DNA from: an uncultured Alistipes sp.
Lineage (GTDB): Bacteria > Bacteroidota > Bacteroidia > Bacteroidales > Rikenellaceae
Length of the DNA stretch: 30,824 bases
Assembly: GCA_900542505.1 (NCBI GenBank)
Contig: UQNV01000025.1
Coordinates: 1 to 30,824 of the forward strand
Reading direction: 5' to 3'
Part shown: piece by piece, positions 15,511-23,668 of the stretch
Layout of the letters: every line of letters begins with the position of its first letter
Position numbering within the stretch: the stretch's first letter is position 1
The notes under the pieces: model-generated
The model's input: the letters and a program-made list of their open reading frames with translations, nothing else
Database searches by the model: none
Told to the model about the DNA's origin: nothing
Program-made: the position numbers and the translations under genes

Positions 15511-15538
15511 GGAAAACCCTAAACGAAAACTTCCGACC

Positions 15539-16657
15539 ATGACCCGAACCCCTTCCGGCAACGGAACGGAACAGCCCGCTTCCGCCGAAAAACAGAATCC
15601 GCGCCGGGAAGACGAAGAGCCTGAACGGCTCATCGTCCGCATCACGCGCTACCAGCCTTTCATCGACATCGTCTCCGACAGTCGCAAGATTGTCAATGCC
15701 GCGCTGCTCATCACGCTCGTCACCTGTCTGGTCTTCATGGGACTGCTGGCCATCGTACTGACCGTCAAACGCATTTACCCCTACAACGACATCCAGACCA
15801 ACGCGCTGGGCGCCATGACCATCAAGGACGAGGACAAGGAGGTGACCTACTGGCTCTTCAACACCGCCGAGCTGTGGGCCGACTCGGGCATCGCCGTCAA
15901 AAAGGGCGACATCCTGACCATCCGCGCCTCGGGGCTTTCGCACTCGGCCATCCACCACCTGAAGGAGGATACCGAAAACAACCGCCGCCTGCGCGACCCG
16001 TGGAGCGACACCGAAGGGTTCCAGGCCTCGGCCCTGCGTGACCCGCTGCGGGCGAAGTGGCGCATCATCCCCCAGCAGAAGCAGGATGCGCTGCTCATGC
16101 AGGTCATCCCGGGGAGCATCGCCAACAGCGGCATGATTGACTGGCGGTATCTGACGGCCTCCTACCTTGCACAAGACGGGTCACATCTCTCCAACGACCT
16201 CTACCTCATCGGCAAGGAGCGTACGGAACTCTACATCAACCGGGACGGCATGCTGCACTTTGCGGTCAACGACATCGTGTTGACGCCCGACATCATCTAC
16301 GAGATGGTGCTCGACAACCTCCACCACATCGGCGAAGGCGACCCGCGCGTCGAACAATTCATACGTAGGTTCCGCGCGGAGCATCCGACCTCCATGCCAT
16401 GGACCTTCGACAAGTCCCGTGAACGGAACTTCCGGCTCTTCGAGGCGCTCGGCCGCGAGCAGGAACTCTGCGCACGCTACAACCTGCACAACGAGTCGTG
16501 CTACAAATTCGGGCCATACCCGGGAAACGACGTCCAGGAAGCGCAAAACACGCTTTTCCGCAACGAGATGAGCTACTACAACGAACAGAGGTACTACAAC
16601 GCGTGGTACGACGACAACGTGGGGTCATTCCTCATCGTCGTCGAGCGCAAAAAATAA
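15539..16657 (+). CDS. membrane-anchored protein with LecA/PA-IL-like outer domain (paralogue A)
   Basis: Not assignable to a named family by eye. The 372-residue protein has a charged cytoplasmic tail (1-49), one membrane helix (about 50-76) and a large outer domain. The outer domain resembles the LecA (PA-IL) galactophilic beta-sandwich: WLFNTAELWADSGIAVKKGDILTIRASG (105-132) near its start, a DALLMQVIPGSI strand (183-194), then LHFAVND (239-245) and finally YDDNVGSFLIVVE (357-369). In LecA the 'ND...DN.GSF.V.I' block is short and binds calcium and sugar; here about 110 residues are inserted between ND and DDN. Paralogue B starts 6 bases later and shares this plan, so they are probably co-expressed partners. 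The LecA link is inference from motif order and needs structural testing. Confidence 0.7.
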   Translation: MTRTPSGNGTEQPASAEKQNPRREDEEPERLIVRITRYQPFIDIVSDSRKIVNAALLITLVTCLVFMGLLAIVLTVKRIYPYNDIQTNALGAMTIKDEDKEVTYWLFNTAELWADSGIAVKKGDILTIRASGLSHSAIHHLKEDTENNRRLRDPWSDTEGFQASALRDPLRAKWRIIPQQKQDALLMQVIPGSIANSGMIDWRYLTASYLAQDGSHLSNDLYLIGKERTELYINRDGMLHFAVNDIVLTPDIIYEMVLDNLHHIGEGDPRVEQFIRRFRAEHPTSMPWTFDKSRERNFRLFEALGREQELCARYNLHNESCYKFGPYPGNDVQEAQNTLFRNEMSYYNEQRYYNAWYDDNVGSFLIVVERKK

Positions 16658-16663
16658 CGGGCC

Positions 16664-18004
16664 ATGAAACATCTGCGCGAACTGCTGCAGTCGCTTTCGG
16701 CACGGAGACGGCTGCACGACCTCTCCCTCGAGGAGGAAGACCTGCTCAACGCCGTCATCGAACGCAGCCGCCGCGAGCAGCTGCGCCTCTGCACGCTGCT
16801 GGCACTGGCCGCCGGAAGCCTGATTTTCCTCATCTCGCTGGCCCTCTTCCTTATCCACGACGTGGTGCTCTACCGCAACGACATCGCGGTCAGCCGCACG
16901 GGAGCCCTTATGCCCCGCAAGGCCTGTCAGTGCGAACAGGCGCTCTATCTGTTCAATACCTCGCAGCTCTGGGCCGATACGGGCATCACGCTCCGCGAGG
17001 GCGACCGGGTGAAGATTTCCGTCTCGGGGGCCTTCCACAGCTCGCTCCCACAACTCGTACGGTCGGCCCGCGAGAACAACCGCCCGCCCTACGCCTGGCT
17101 CGACGCCACCTGGGGCGAACAGCGGTTCGTAGACTCCGACACCCTCCGCAAGGGAGAAACGCTACGCCCGGAAACGGGACCTGAGGGCTCCACCGGAGAG
17201 TGCATCGTCCCCGACGCCCGCTTCGGCGCTATCCTCTGCCAGGTGGTACCCGATGCGGAGCCCTGCCTGTCGGACCACACGGCGCCGGGGTTCAATGGAC
17301 GCATCCATGTGCTGACACCCGAGGACGGGAACCGTTTCCGCCGCATAACGCGGAGCGGAACGCTCTATCTGGCCGTCAACGACATCTACCTCAACGACTC
17401 CATCATCGCGTGCCACGAACACCGTAACCGGCTTGCCGCCCGCACCTTTTTCGAGAAACGCAGCATGTTGCGCGACGGCGACACGGCGCGCATCGAACAT
17501 TTCCTCGAGGGCAACGCCTTACTCATCGACGAATTTCTCTCCGAAAGCGGCATCGAACTCTACTGCCGCCGGAGCCGCGACTCGCTCCTCTTTGCCGGAC
17601 CGCCCTTCGTCGACTACTTCAGCCGGAACCGCGATGTCTGGTTCAACGACAATCTTGGCCAGATTGCCGTCTCGATTGACATACGCCGCCGCATCGACTT
17701 CTACAGCCATGCTCTCTGGTACCGCAGCCTCGAAACGCAGCTGACGGCTGCCATCGACGAACGGCACGATGTCTCCGTGTGGCGGACGGCCGGGCGGTGG
17801 ATGCTGCTCCTTGCGGAGTTCTTCATCGTCGTTCCGCTGCTCTTTTTCAGTCTGTCGGCCCTTGCCACTCTGACCATCTATGCCGTATCGGCTCTGCTGC
17901 TGTGGATATGCCGCCGTTTCATCGCCCTGCCGCTCGGCATCCTGAGGCGCTTCGACCGAAGCCGAGACACCGAGCAGCAGCACGGGAGAAATGCAAATGA
18001 ATGA
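16664..18004 (+). CDS. membrane protein with LecA/PA-IL-like outer domain and C-terminal membrane segments (paralogue B)
   Basis: A 446-residue relative of the preceding protein. It has a cytoplasmic helix-rich N-terminus (1-42), a first membrane helix (43-65), an outer domain, and a long hydrophobic region (379-424) that probably makes two helices before a basic tail. Shared motifs are YLFNTSQLWADTGITLREGDRVKISVSG (95-122), a FGAILCQVVPD strand (187-197), GTLYLAVND (232-240) and WFNDNLGQIAVSIDI (326-340). As in A, the ND and NDN halves of the LecA-like loop are split, here by about 88 residues. A lacks the C-terminal membrane part. Several cysteines (43, 88, 90, 180, 192, 201, 250, 301) could form disulphides. 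Function unknown; a cell-envelope glycan-binding or sensing pair is one guess. Confidence 0.7.
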   Translation: MKHLRELLQSLSARRRLHDLSLEEEDLLNAVIERSRREQLRLCTLLALAAGSLIFLISLALFLIHDVVLYRNDIAVSRTGALMPRKACQCEQALYLFNTSQLWADTGITLREGDRVKISVSGAFHSSLPQLVRSARENNRPPYAWLDATWGEQRFVDSDTLRKGETLRPETGPEGSTGECIVPDARFGAILCQVVPDAEPCLSDHTAPGFNGRIHVLTPEDGNRFRRITRSGTLYLAVNDIYLNDSIIACHEHRNRLAARTFFEKRSMLRDGDTARIEHFLEGNALLIDEFLSESGIELYCRRSRDSLLFAGPPFVDYFSRNRDVWFNDNLGQIAVSIDIRRRIDFYSHALWYRSLETQLTAAIDERHDVSVWRTAGRWMLLLAEFFIVVPLLFFSLSALATLTIYAVSALLLWICRRFIALPLGILRRFDRSRDTEQQHGRNANE

Positions 18005-18035
18005 ACGAGGGTTCCGCTTTTCCGAAAAAAATTCC

Positions 18036-18043
18036 TATCTTCG
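18036..18043 (+). promoter_or_regulatory. putative -7 box of pyrH
   Basis: TATCTTCG (one base from TAnnTTTG) 23 bases before the pyrH ATG. No clear -33 element. Confidence 0.45.
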
Positions 18044-18066
18044 CAAAACGATAACTGTCAACACAC

Positions 18067-18774
18067 ATGAAATACAGACGGATTCTTCTGAAACTGAGCG
18101 GCGAATCGCTGCAGGGCTCGCAGAAATACGGACTCGACCCGGCACAGCTCCAGTCCTACGCCGAGCAAATCAAGGCGGCGGCCGCAACCGGCGTCCAGAT
18201 TGGCATCGTCATCGGCGGCGGCAACATCTTCCGCGGACTGAGCGGCGCCAAGCGGGGCTTCGACCGCGTCAAGGGCGACCAGATGGGCATGCTGGCGACC
18301 ATCATCAACTCGCTGGCGCTCCAGTCGGCGCTCGAGGACAACGGCGTCAAGGCGCGCGTGCTCACCTCCATCCGCATGGAGCCCGTCGGCGAATACTTCT
18401 CCAAGGCGAAGGCCATCGAATACCTCGAGGCGGGCGAAGTGGTCATCATCGGCGGCGGCACGTCGAACCCCTACTTCACCACCGACTCGGCGGCGGCGCT
18501 GCGCGGCATCGAAATCGAGGCCGACGTGCTGCTCAAGGGTACCCGTGTGGACGGCGTCTACACGGCCGACCCCGAGAAGGACCCCTCGGCCACGAAGTTC
18601 GACCGCATCTCGTTCGAAGAGGTGCTCGACCGCCGGCTGAAGGTGATGGACCTGACGGCCTTCACGCTCTGCCGCGAGAACGGGCTGGGCATCATCGTCT
18701 TCGACATGGACACGCCGGGCAACCTGGGCAAGGTGCTCGCCGGCGAGCCCATCGGCACCGTCGTAGGACAATAA
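18067..18774 (+). CDS. pyrH: UMP kinase
   Basis: A 235-residue hexameric bacterial UMP kinase of the amino-acid-kinase family, converting UMP to UDP with ATP. Seen: the phosphate loop RILLKLSGESLQG, the glycine-rich IGIVIGGGNIFRG, DQMGMLATIINSLAL (UMP site), VVIIGGGTSNPYFTTDSAAALRGIEI (ATP side) and VDGVYTADPEKDPSATKF. Length and order are canonical. In most bacteria pyrH is directly followed by frr; here frr comes 1.2 kb later, after a small ORF and a thioredoxin gene. Confidence 0.97.
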   Translation: MKYRRILLKLSGESLQGSQKYGLDPAQLQSYAEQIKAAAATGVQIGIVIGGGNIFRGLSGAKRGFDRVKGDQMGMLATIINSLALQSALEDNGVKARVLTSIRMEPVGEYFSKAKAIEYLEAGEVVIIGGGTSNPYFTTDSAAALRGIEIEADVLLKGTRVDGVYTADPEKDPSATKFDRISFEEVLDRRLKVMDLTAFTLCRENGLGIIVFDMDTPGNLGKVLAGEPIGTVVGQ

Positions 18775-18820
18775 GGCTGCCTGCCGCCGTGCGGAAAGAG
18801 TCCGACAGCGACCCCGACGC

Positions 18821-18839
18821 AAGGGGCGCGGCGCCCCTT
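18821..18839 (+). other. 19-base GC-rich palindrome after pyrH
   Basis: AAGGGGCGC-G-GCGCCCCTT, a perfect inverted repeat 46 bases past the pyrH stop. No T run follows, so a terminator role is only possible. Confidence 0.45.
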
Positions 18840-18905
18840 CCCGGGAGGTGCGACCCCGCGAGGGTGCAACGCGCCGGCGGGGACACCAGAAGCGGCCGAA
18901 ACGGC

Positions 18906-18986
18906 CAACCCGGCGAATCGGACCGAAGCAGCCAACCCGGCAAATCGAGCGAATCGGGCGAAAACGGCCGAAGCGGCGAATCCGGA
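18906..18986 (+). repeat. 27-bp (9-codon) degenerate tandem repeat
   Basis: Three units start at 18906, 18933 and 18960. The first two share CAACCCGGC(G/A)AATCG. In the frame of the following small membrane ORF they encode QPGESDRSS, QPGKSSESG and ENGRSGESG. The period is a multiple of three, which is consistent with, but does not prove, translation. Confidence 0.65.
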
Positions 18987-19025
18987 GGTAGCGGCCTGAC
19001 GGACAAAAACGGCGGCAACGGCACC

Positions 19026-19193
19026 ATGCGCTACCTGCGCCGCCATGCGTGGGCCGTTGTACGGCTCCTCGTCGGGAGTGGTGCGCTGGCAATGCTCGGG
19101 ACGCTGCGGGGCGAAGTGCCGCTGCTCTTCGCTCTGCTGGCGCTGTGGGGCGCCGGCGAACTCCTTGCCGGAGCATTCCGCCCCCGCCACTGA
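19026..19193 (+). CDS. small hydrophobic membrane protein (hypothetical)
   Basis: A 55-residue ORF with two hydrophobic segments (AWAVVRLLVGSGALAMLGTL and VPLLFALLALWGAGELLAGAF) separated by a short RGE turn, with basic ends. The same frame is open upstream, and a GTG at 18789 would give 134 residues with the Gly/Ser repeat region as a soluble front part. No family is recognised and no promoter is seen; it would be transcribed with pyrH and the thioredoxin gene. The region is GC-rich with open frames on both strands, so coding status is uncertain. Confidence 0.42.
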   Translation: MRYLRRHAWAVVRLLVGSGALAMLGTLRGEVPLLFALLALWGAGELLAGAFRPRH

Positions 19194-19333
19194 GTCCGGC
19201 CGTGACCGTCGCCGCAAAATGCGGCATGCCGCGGCGAGACCAGGGGTGTAAAGAGGGTGCTGCAAAGGGAGCCCGGGGCATCCGGACAGATGCCGAAAGA
19301 GAACCGGACAAAACAAAGAAAAACAAAACGATT

Positions 19334-19948
19334 ATGGCAACAAGAACCAAGAAAAAAAGCAACAACACGCTGTGGCTCCTGCTTCTCCTGATTGTAGTCG
19401 TGGGCGCCCTCGTATTCCTGCTGCCCGACGGCGGCGAAAAGAGCGCAGCCGGCACGACGACGGAGGCCCCGGCCGACGCCGAAGCGGCAGAGGAGATGCC
19501 CGACGCGCAGACGCGCGTGAATGTGGGCGACCAGGCTCCCGATTTCACCGTCGAGATGTTCGACGGCAGCCGTACGACCCTCTCGTCGCTGCGCGGCAAG
19601 GTCGTGCTGCTCAACTTCTGGGCCACGTGGTGCCCGCCCTGCCGCCAGGAGCTGACGCGCGTGCAGAGCGACCTCATCGACCGCTTCGCCGGGCGCGACT
19701 TCGTCTTCCTGCCCGTGTCGCGCGGCGAGGAGCGCGCCGATGTCGAGGCATTCCGCCAGAAGACGGGCTACACCTTCGCCATGGGTCTCGACCCCGACCA
19801 GAAGGTCTACGACCTCTACGCCGGCAACTACATCCCGCGCAACTTCCTCATCGACCGCGACGGCAAGGTGCTCCTCGCCTCGGTGGGCTATGAACCCGAG
19901 GAGTTCGACGCCCTGCTGGATGCCATCGAGAAGGCGCTCGGCCAATAG
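19334..19948 (+). CDS. TlpA/ResA-like membrane-anchored thioredoxin
   Basis: A 204-residue thiol-disulphide protein facing the periplasm. After a basic start (MATRTKKKSN) comes a membrane anchor (12-30), an Ala/Glu/Thr linker (about 34-62) and a thioredoxin-fold domain of the AhpC-TSA/Redoxin class (GDQAPDFTVEMFDGSRTTLSSLRGKVVLLNFWATWC). The active site is WCPPC with Cys100 and Cys103; the cis-Pro region is YIPRNFLIDRDGK. It probably reduces disulphides in envelope proteins or cytochrome c maturation partners, though no such partner is nearby. The ATG at 19334 follows an A-rich tract and gives a proper signal anchor; the longer upstream reading is rejected. It sits 48 bases before frr, likely one transcript. 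Confidence 0.9.
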   Translation: MATRTKKKSNNTLWLLLLLIVVVGALVFLLPDGGEKSAAGTTTEAPADAEAAEEMPDAQTRVNVGDQAPDFTVEMFDGSRTTLSSLRGKVVLLNFWATWCPPCRQELTRVQSDLIDRFAGRDFVFLPVSRGEERADVEAFRQKTGYTFAMGLDPDQKVYDLYAGNYIPRNFLIDRDGKVLLASVGYEPEEFDALLDAIEKALGQ

Positions 19949-19996
19949 CCCCTCCCCTGCAAAGAGCGAACAACAATACAAAACCGCATAGACATT

Positions 19997-20554
19997 ATGG
20001 ATACCAAAACGATTCTCAACGATGCCTCCTCGCGCATGCAGAAGGCCATCGACCATCTGGAGGAGGAGCTCCTCAACGTACGGGCCGGCAAGGCATCGCC
20101 CAACGTGCTCAACGGCGTGATGGTGGACTACTTCGGTTCGCAGGTACCCGTATCGGGTGCAGCGAGCGTCACCGTTCCCGACGCGAAGACCATCCTCATC
20201 CAGCCGTGGGACAAGAAGATGCTGCGCGTCATCGAAAAGGCGATTATCGACTCGAACATCGGCCTCACGCCGTCGAACAACGGCGAGCAGATTCGGCTGA
20301 CGATTCCGCCGCTGACCGAGGAGCGCCGCAAGGAGCTGGTCAAGCAGGTGCGCAGCGAGGCCGAAACCGCCCGCATCAGCCTGCGCAACGCCCGCCGCGA
20401 CGCTGTCGAGGCCTTCAAGAAGGCCCAGAAGGAGGGTATGCCCGAGGATGAGTCGAAGGACGGTGAGACGCAGACGCAGAAGCTGCTCGAGAAGTTCACC
20501 AAGCAGCTCGACGGCGTGCTGGAGCGCAAGGAGAAGGAAATCATGACCGTCTGA
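19997..20554 (+). CDS. frr: ribosome recycling factor
   Basis: A 185-residue RRF, which with EF-G splits post-termination ribosomes. The family pattern is complete: the N-terminal helix MQKAIDHLEEELLNVRAGKASPNVLNGVMVDYFGSQVPVSGAASV, QPWDKKMLRVIEKAI, NIGLTPSNNGEQIRLTIPPLTEERRKELVKQV and the C-terminal helix ending ERKEKEIMTV. Length is canonical. A hairpin after the stop probably ends the pyrH-to-frr transcript. Confidence 0.97.
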   Translation: MDTKTILNDASSRMQKAIDHLEEELLNVRAGKASPNVLNGVMVDYFGSQVPVSGAASVTVPDAKTILIQPWDKKMLRVIEKAIIDSNIGLTPSNNGEQIRLTIPPLTEERRKELVKQVRSEAETARISLRNARRDAVEAFKKAQKEGMPEDESKDGETQTQKLLEKFTKQLDGVLERKEKEIMTV

Positions 20555-20654
20555 CGCCGGCGCGTCCGGAACAGGCACTCCGGAGCCGAACGGAGGAGCT
20601 CGCGGCCGTCACGGGCCGGAGCCGCCATCGCGGCCCGCAGTGCGCAAAGAGAGC

Positions 20655-20692
20655 AGAAGCGCCGTTCCCCGAACGAGGGGAGCGGCGCTTCT
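20655..20692 (+). terminator. hairpin terminator of frr
   Basis: A 10-bp outer stem (20655-20664 with 20683-20692) continues through TTCCCC/GGGGAG to a six-base loop. Only a short T-rich tail (TTCTTC) follows. Confidence 0.7.
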
Positions 20693-20723
20693 TCATACCC
20701 GACAGCGACCCGAGGAGGGGGCG

Positions 20724-20760
20724 AAAAAAAACGGAGGTGCATCCTTGCGATGCACCTCCG
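20724..20760 (-). terminator. intrinsic terminator of eno
   Basis: On the minus strand a perfect stem (20760-20749 with 20743-20732), a five-base loop and eight T (A 20724-20731 on plus), 36 bases past the eno stop. Confidence 0.93.
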
Positions 20761-20795
20761 CCGTCGGCCCCCTGCGGGAGCCTTGCGTATCGGAA

Positions 20796-22259
<1,464 letters not shown>

Positions 22260-22302
22260 TCAACCCACAAACCCTTAAGAAAACCGCCTCAGGCATCCCT
22301 TC

Positions 22303-23505
22303 ATGCGAAAAGTTCTCTCCTTCTCCCTGCTGCTGATGCTGGGACTCATCGCCTCGCAGCTGCTTCCCGGAGTGCTGGGAAGCGACTACGCCGCCTTCAA
22401 GGCCGGCTCGGACACGCTGCTCTACATCTGTCTGGCCTTCATCATGATTAACGTCGGGCGCGAGTTCGAAGTCGACAAGTCGCGCTGGAAGAGCTACACG
22501 GCCGACTACTTCATCGCCATGGCCACCGCCGCGCTGCCGTGGCTGCTCATCGCCCTCTACTATGTCTTCGTGCTGCTCCCCTCCGACCTCTGGAGCTCGC
22601 CCGAGGCGTGGAAGGAGAACCTGCTGCTGAGCCGGTTCGCGGCCCCGACCTCGGCCGGAATTCTCTTCACGATGCTGGCCGCGCTGAGCCTCAAGTCGAG
22701 TTGGATTTACCGCAAAATCCAGGTGCTGGCCATCTTCGACGACCTGGACACCATCCTGCTGATGATACCGCTGCAAATCATGATGATAGGCATGCGCTGG
22801 CAACTCTTCGCCGTGCTGCTGGTGGTCATCGTGCTGCTGACGGTGGGCTGGCGCCGGCTGGGCCACTACGACGTGCGGCAGGACTGGAAGGCCATACTCG
22901 CCTACGCCGTGGTGGTCTTCGCGGCCACGCAGGCCGTCTATCTGGTGACCAAACACCTCTACGGCCCCGAGCACAGCGTCCACATCGAGGTGCTGCTGCC
23001 GGCCTTCGTGGCGGGCATGGTCATGCGCCGCAAGCACATCGACACCCCCGCCGAGCGGCGCGCCGCAACCGGCATCTCGTTCCTCTTCATGTTCCTCGTG
23101 GGAGTGAGCATGCCGCTGGTCACCGGGGCGCCCCATCCGGTCGAAAGCCTCGCCGGCGGCCATTCGGTCACCGGCTCGCAGCCCGTCATGCCGTGGGGCA
23201 TCATGCTGCTCCACGTGGTGGCCGTCTCGACACTCTCGAACCTGGGCAAGCTGGTGCCGATGTTCTTCTACCGCGACCGCAAGCTGAGCGAGCGTCTGGC
23301 GCTCTCCATCGGCATGTTCACGCGCGGCGAGGTGGGTGCCGGCGTCATCTTCATCGCCCTGGGCTACAACCTGGGCGGTCCGGCGCTGATTATCTCGGCG
23401 CTGACACTCGTGCTGAACCTCATCCTCACGGGAGGCTTCGTCATCTGGGTCAAGAAGCTGGCCCTGCGCAGCTATACGCCCGACGAACTGGCATCGGAGG
23501 CCTGA
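22303..23505 (+). CDS. cation:proton antiporter (CPA family)
   Basis: A 400-residue integral membrane protein with about ten to twelve hydrophobic segments. The core shows MINVGREFEV, LLSRFAAPTSAGILFTMLAALSLKSSW, and IFDDLDTILLMIPLQ, where the Asp pair resembles the ion-binding acidic residues of CPA1/CPA2 Na+/H+ antiporters. Late segments FTRGEVGAGVIFIALGYNLG and LVLNLILTGGFVIW are typical of the Kef/NhaP-type fold. No TrkA-N or UspA-like regulatory tail is present. It likely handles Na+ or K+ against H+; which ion is unknown. It is a single-gene unit, divergent from eno, with a strong terminator. Confidence 0.87.
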   Translation: MRKVLSFSLLLMLGLIASQLLPGVLGSDYAAFKAGSDTLLYICLAFIMINVGREFEVDKSRWKSYTADYFIAMATAALPWLLIALYYVFVLLPSDLWSSPEAWKENLLLSRFAAPTSAGILFTMLAALSLKSSWIYRKIQVLAIFDDLDTILLMIPLQIMMIGMRWQLFAVLLVVIVLLTVGWRRLGHYDVRQDWKAILAYAVVVFAATQAVYLVTKHLYGPEHSVHIEVLLPAFVAGMVMRRKHIDTPAERRAATGISFLFMFLVGVSMPLVTGAPHPVESLAGGHSVTGSQPVMPWGIMLLHVVAVSTLSNLGKLVPMFFYRDRKLSERLALSIGMFTRGEVGAGVIFIALGYNLGGPALIISALTLVLNLILTGGFVIWVKKLALRSYTPDELASEA

Positions 23506-23576
23506 CCCGCACGGATGCGCCGGCGGCGTGCCTCCGCACCCGCAGCACACCCGTTTCTCCTCCCCAACGACAAGAC

Positions 23577-23604
23577 AAGCCCCGGACCGCATGGTCCGGG
23601 GCTT
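23577..23604 (+). terminator. hairpin terminator of the antiporter gene
   Basis: A perfect 12-bp stem (23577-23588 with 23593-23604) with a GCAT loop. The T tail is short (TTT). Confidence 0.8.
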
Positions 23605-23668
23605 TCCGCACGAAGAGGAGGACGTCGGCCGCCCGCATCGGGCAAGGCCGCCCGCCGGGAGGGGGGGC

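Noticed and set aside
13511..16174. dxs extended to 887 residues
   Set aside because: The extra N-terminus crosses the dxs -7 box and lies antisense to paralogue A; DXS homologues begin at the ATG at 15385.
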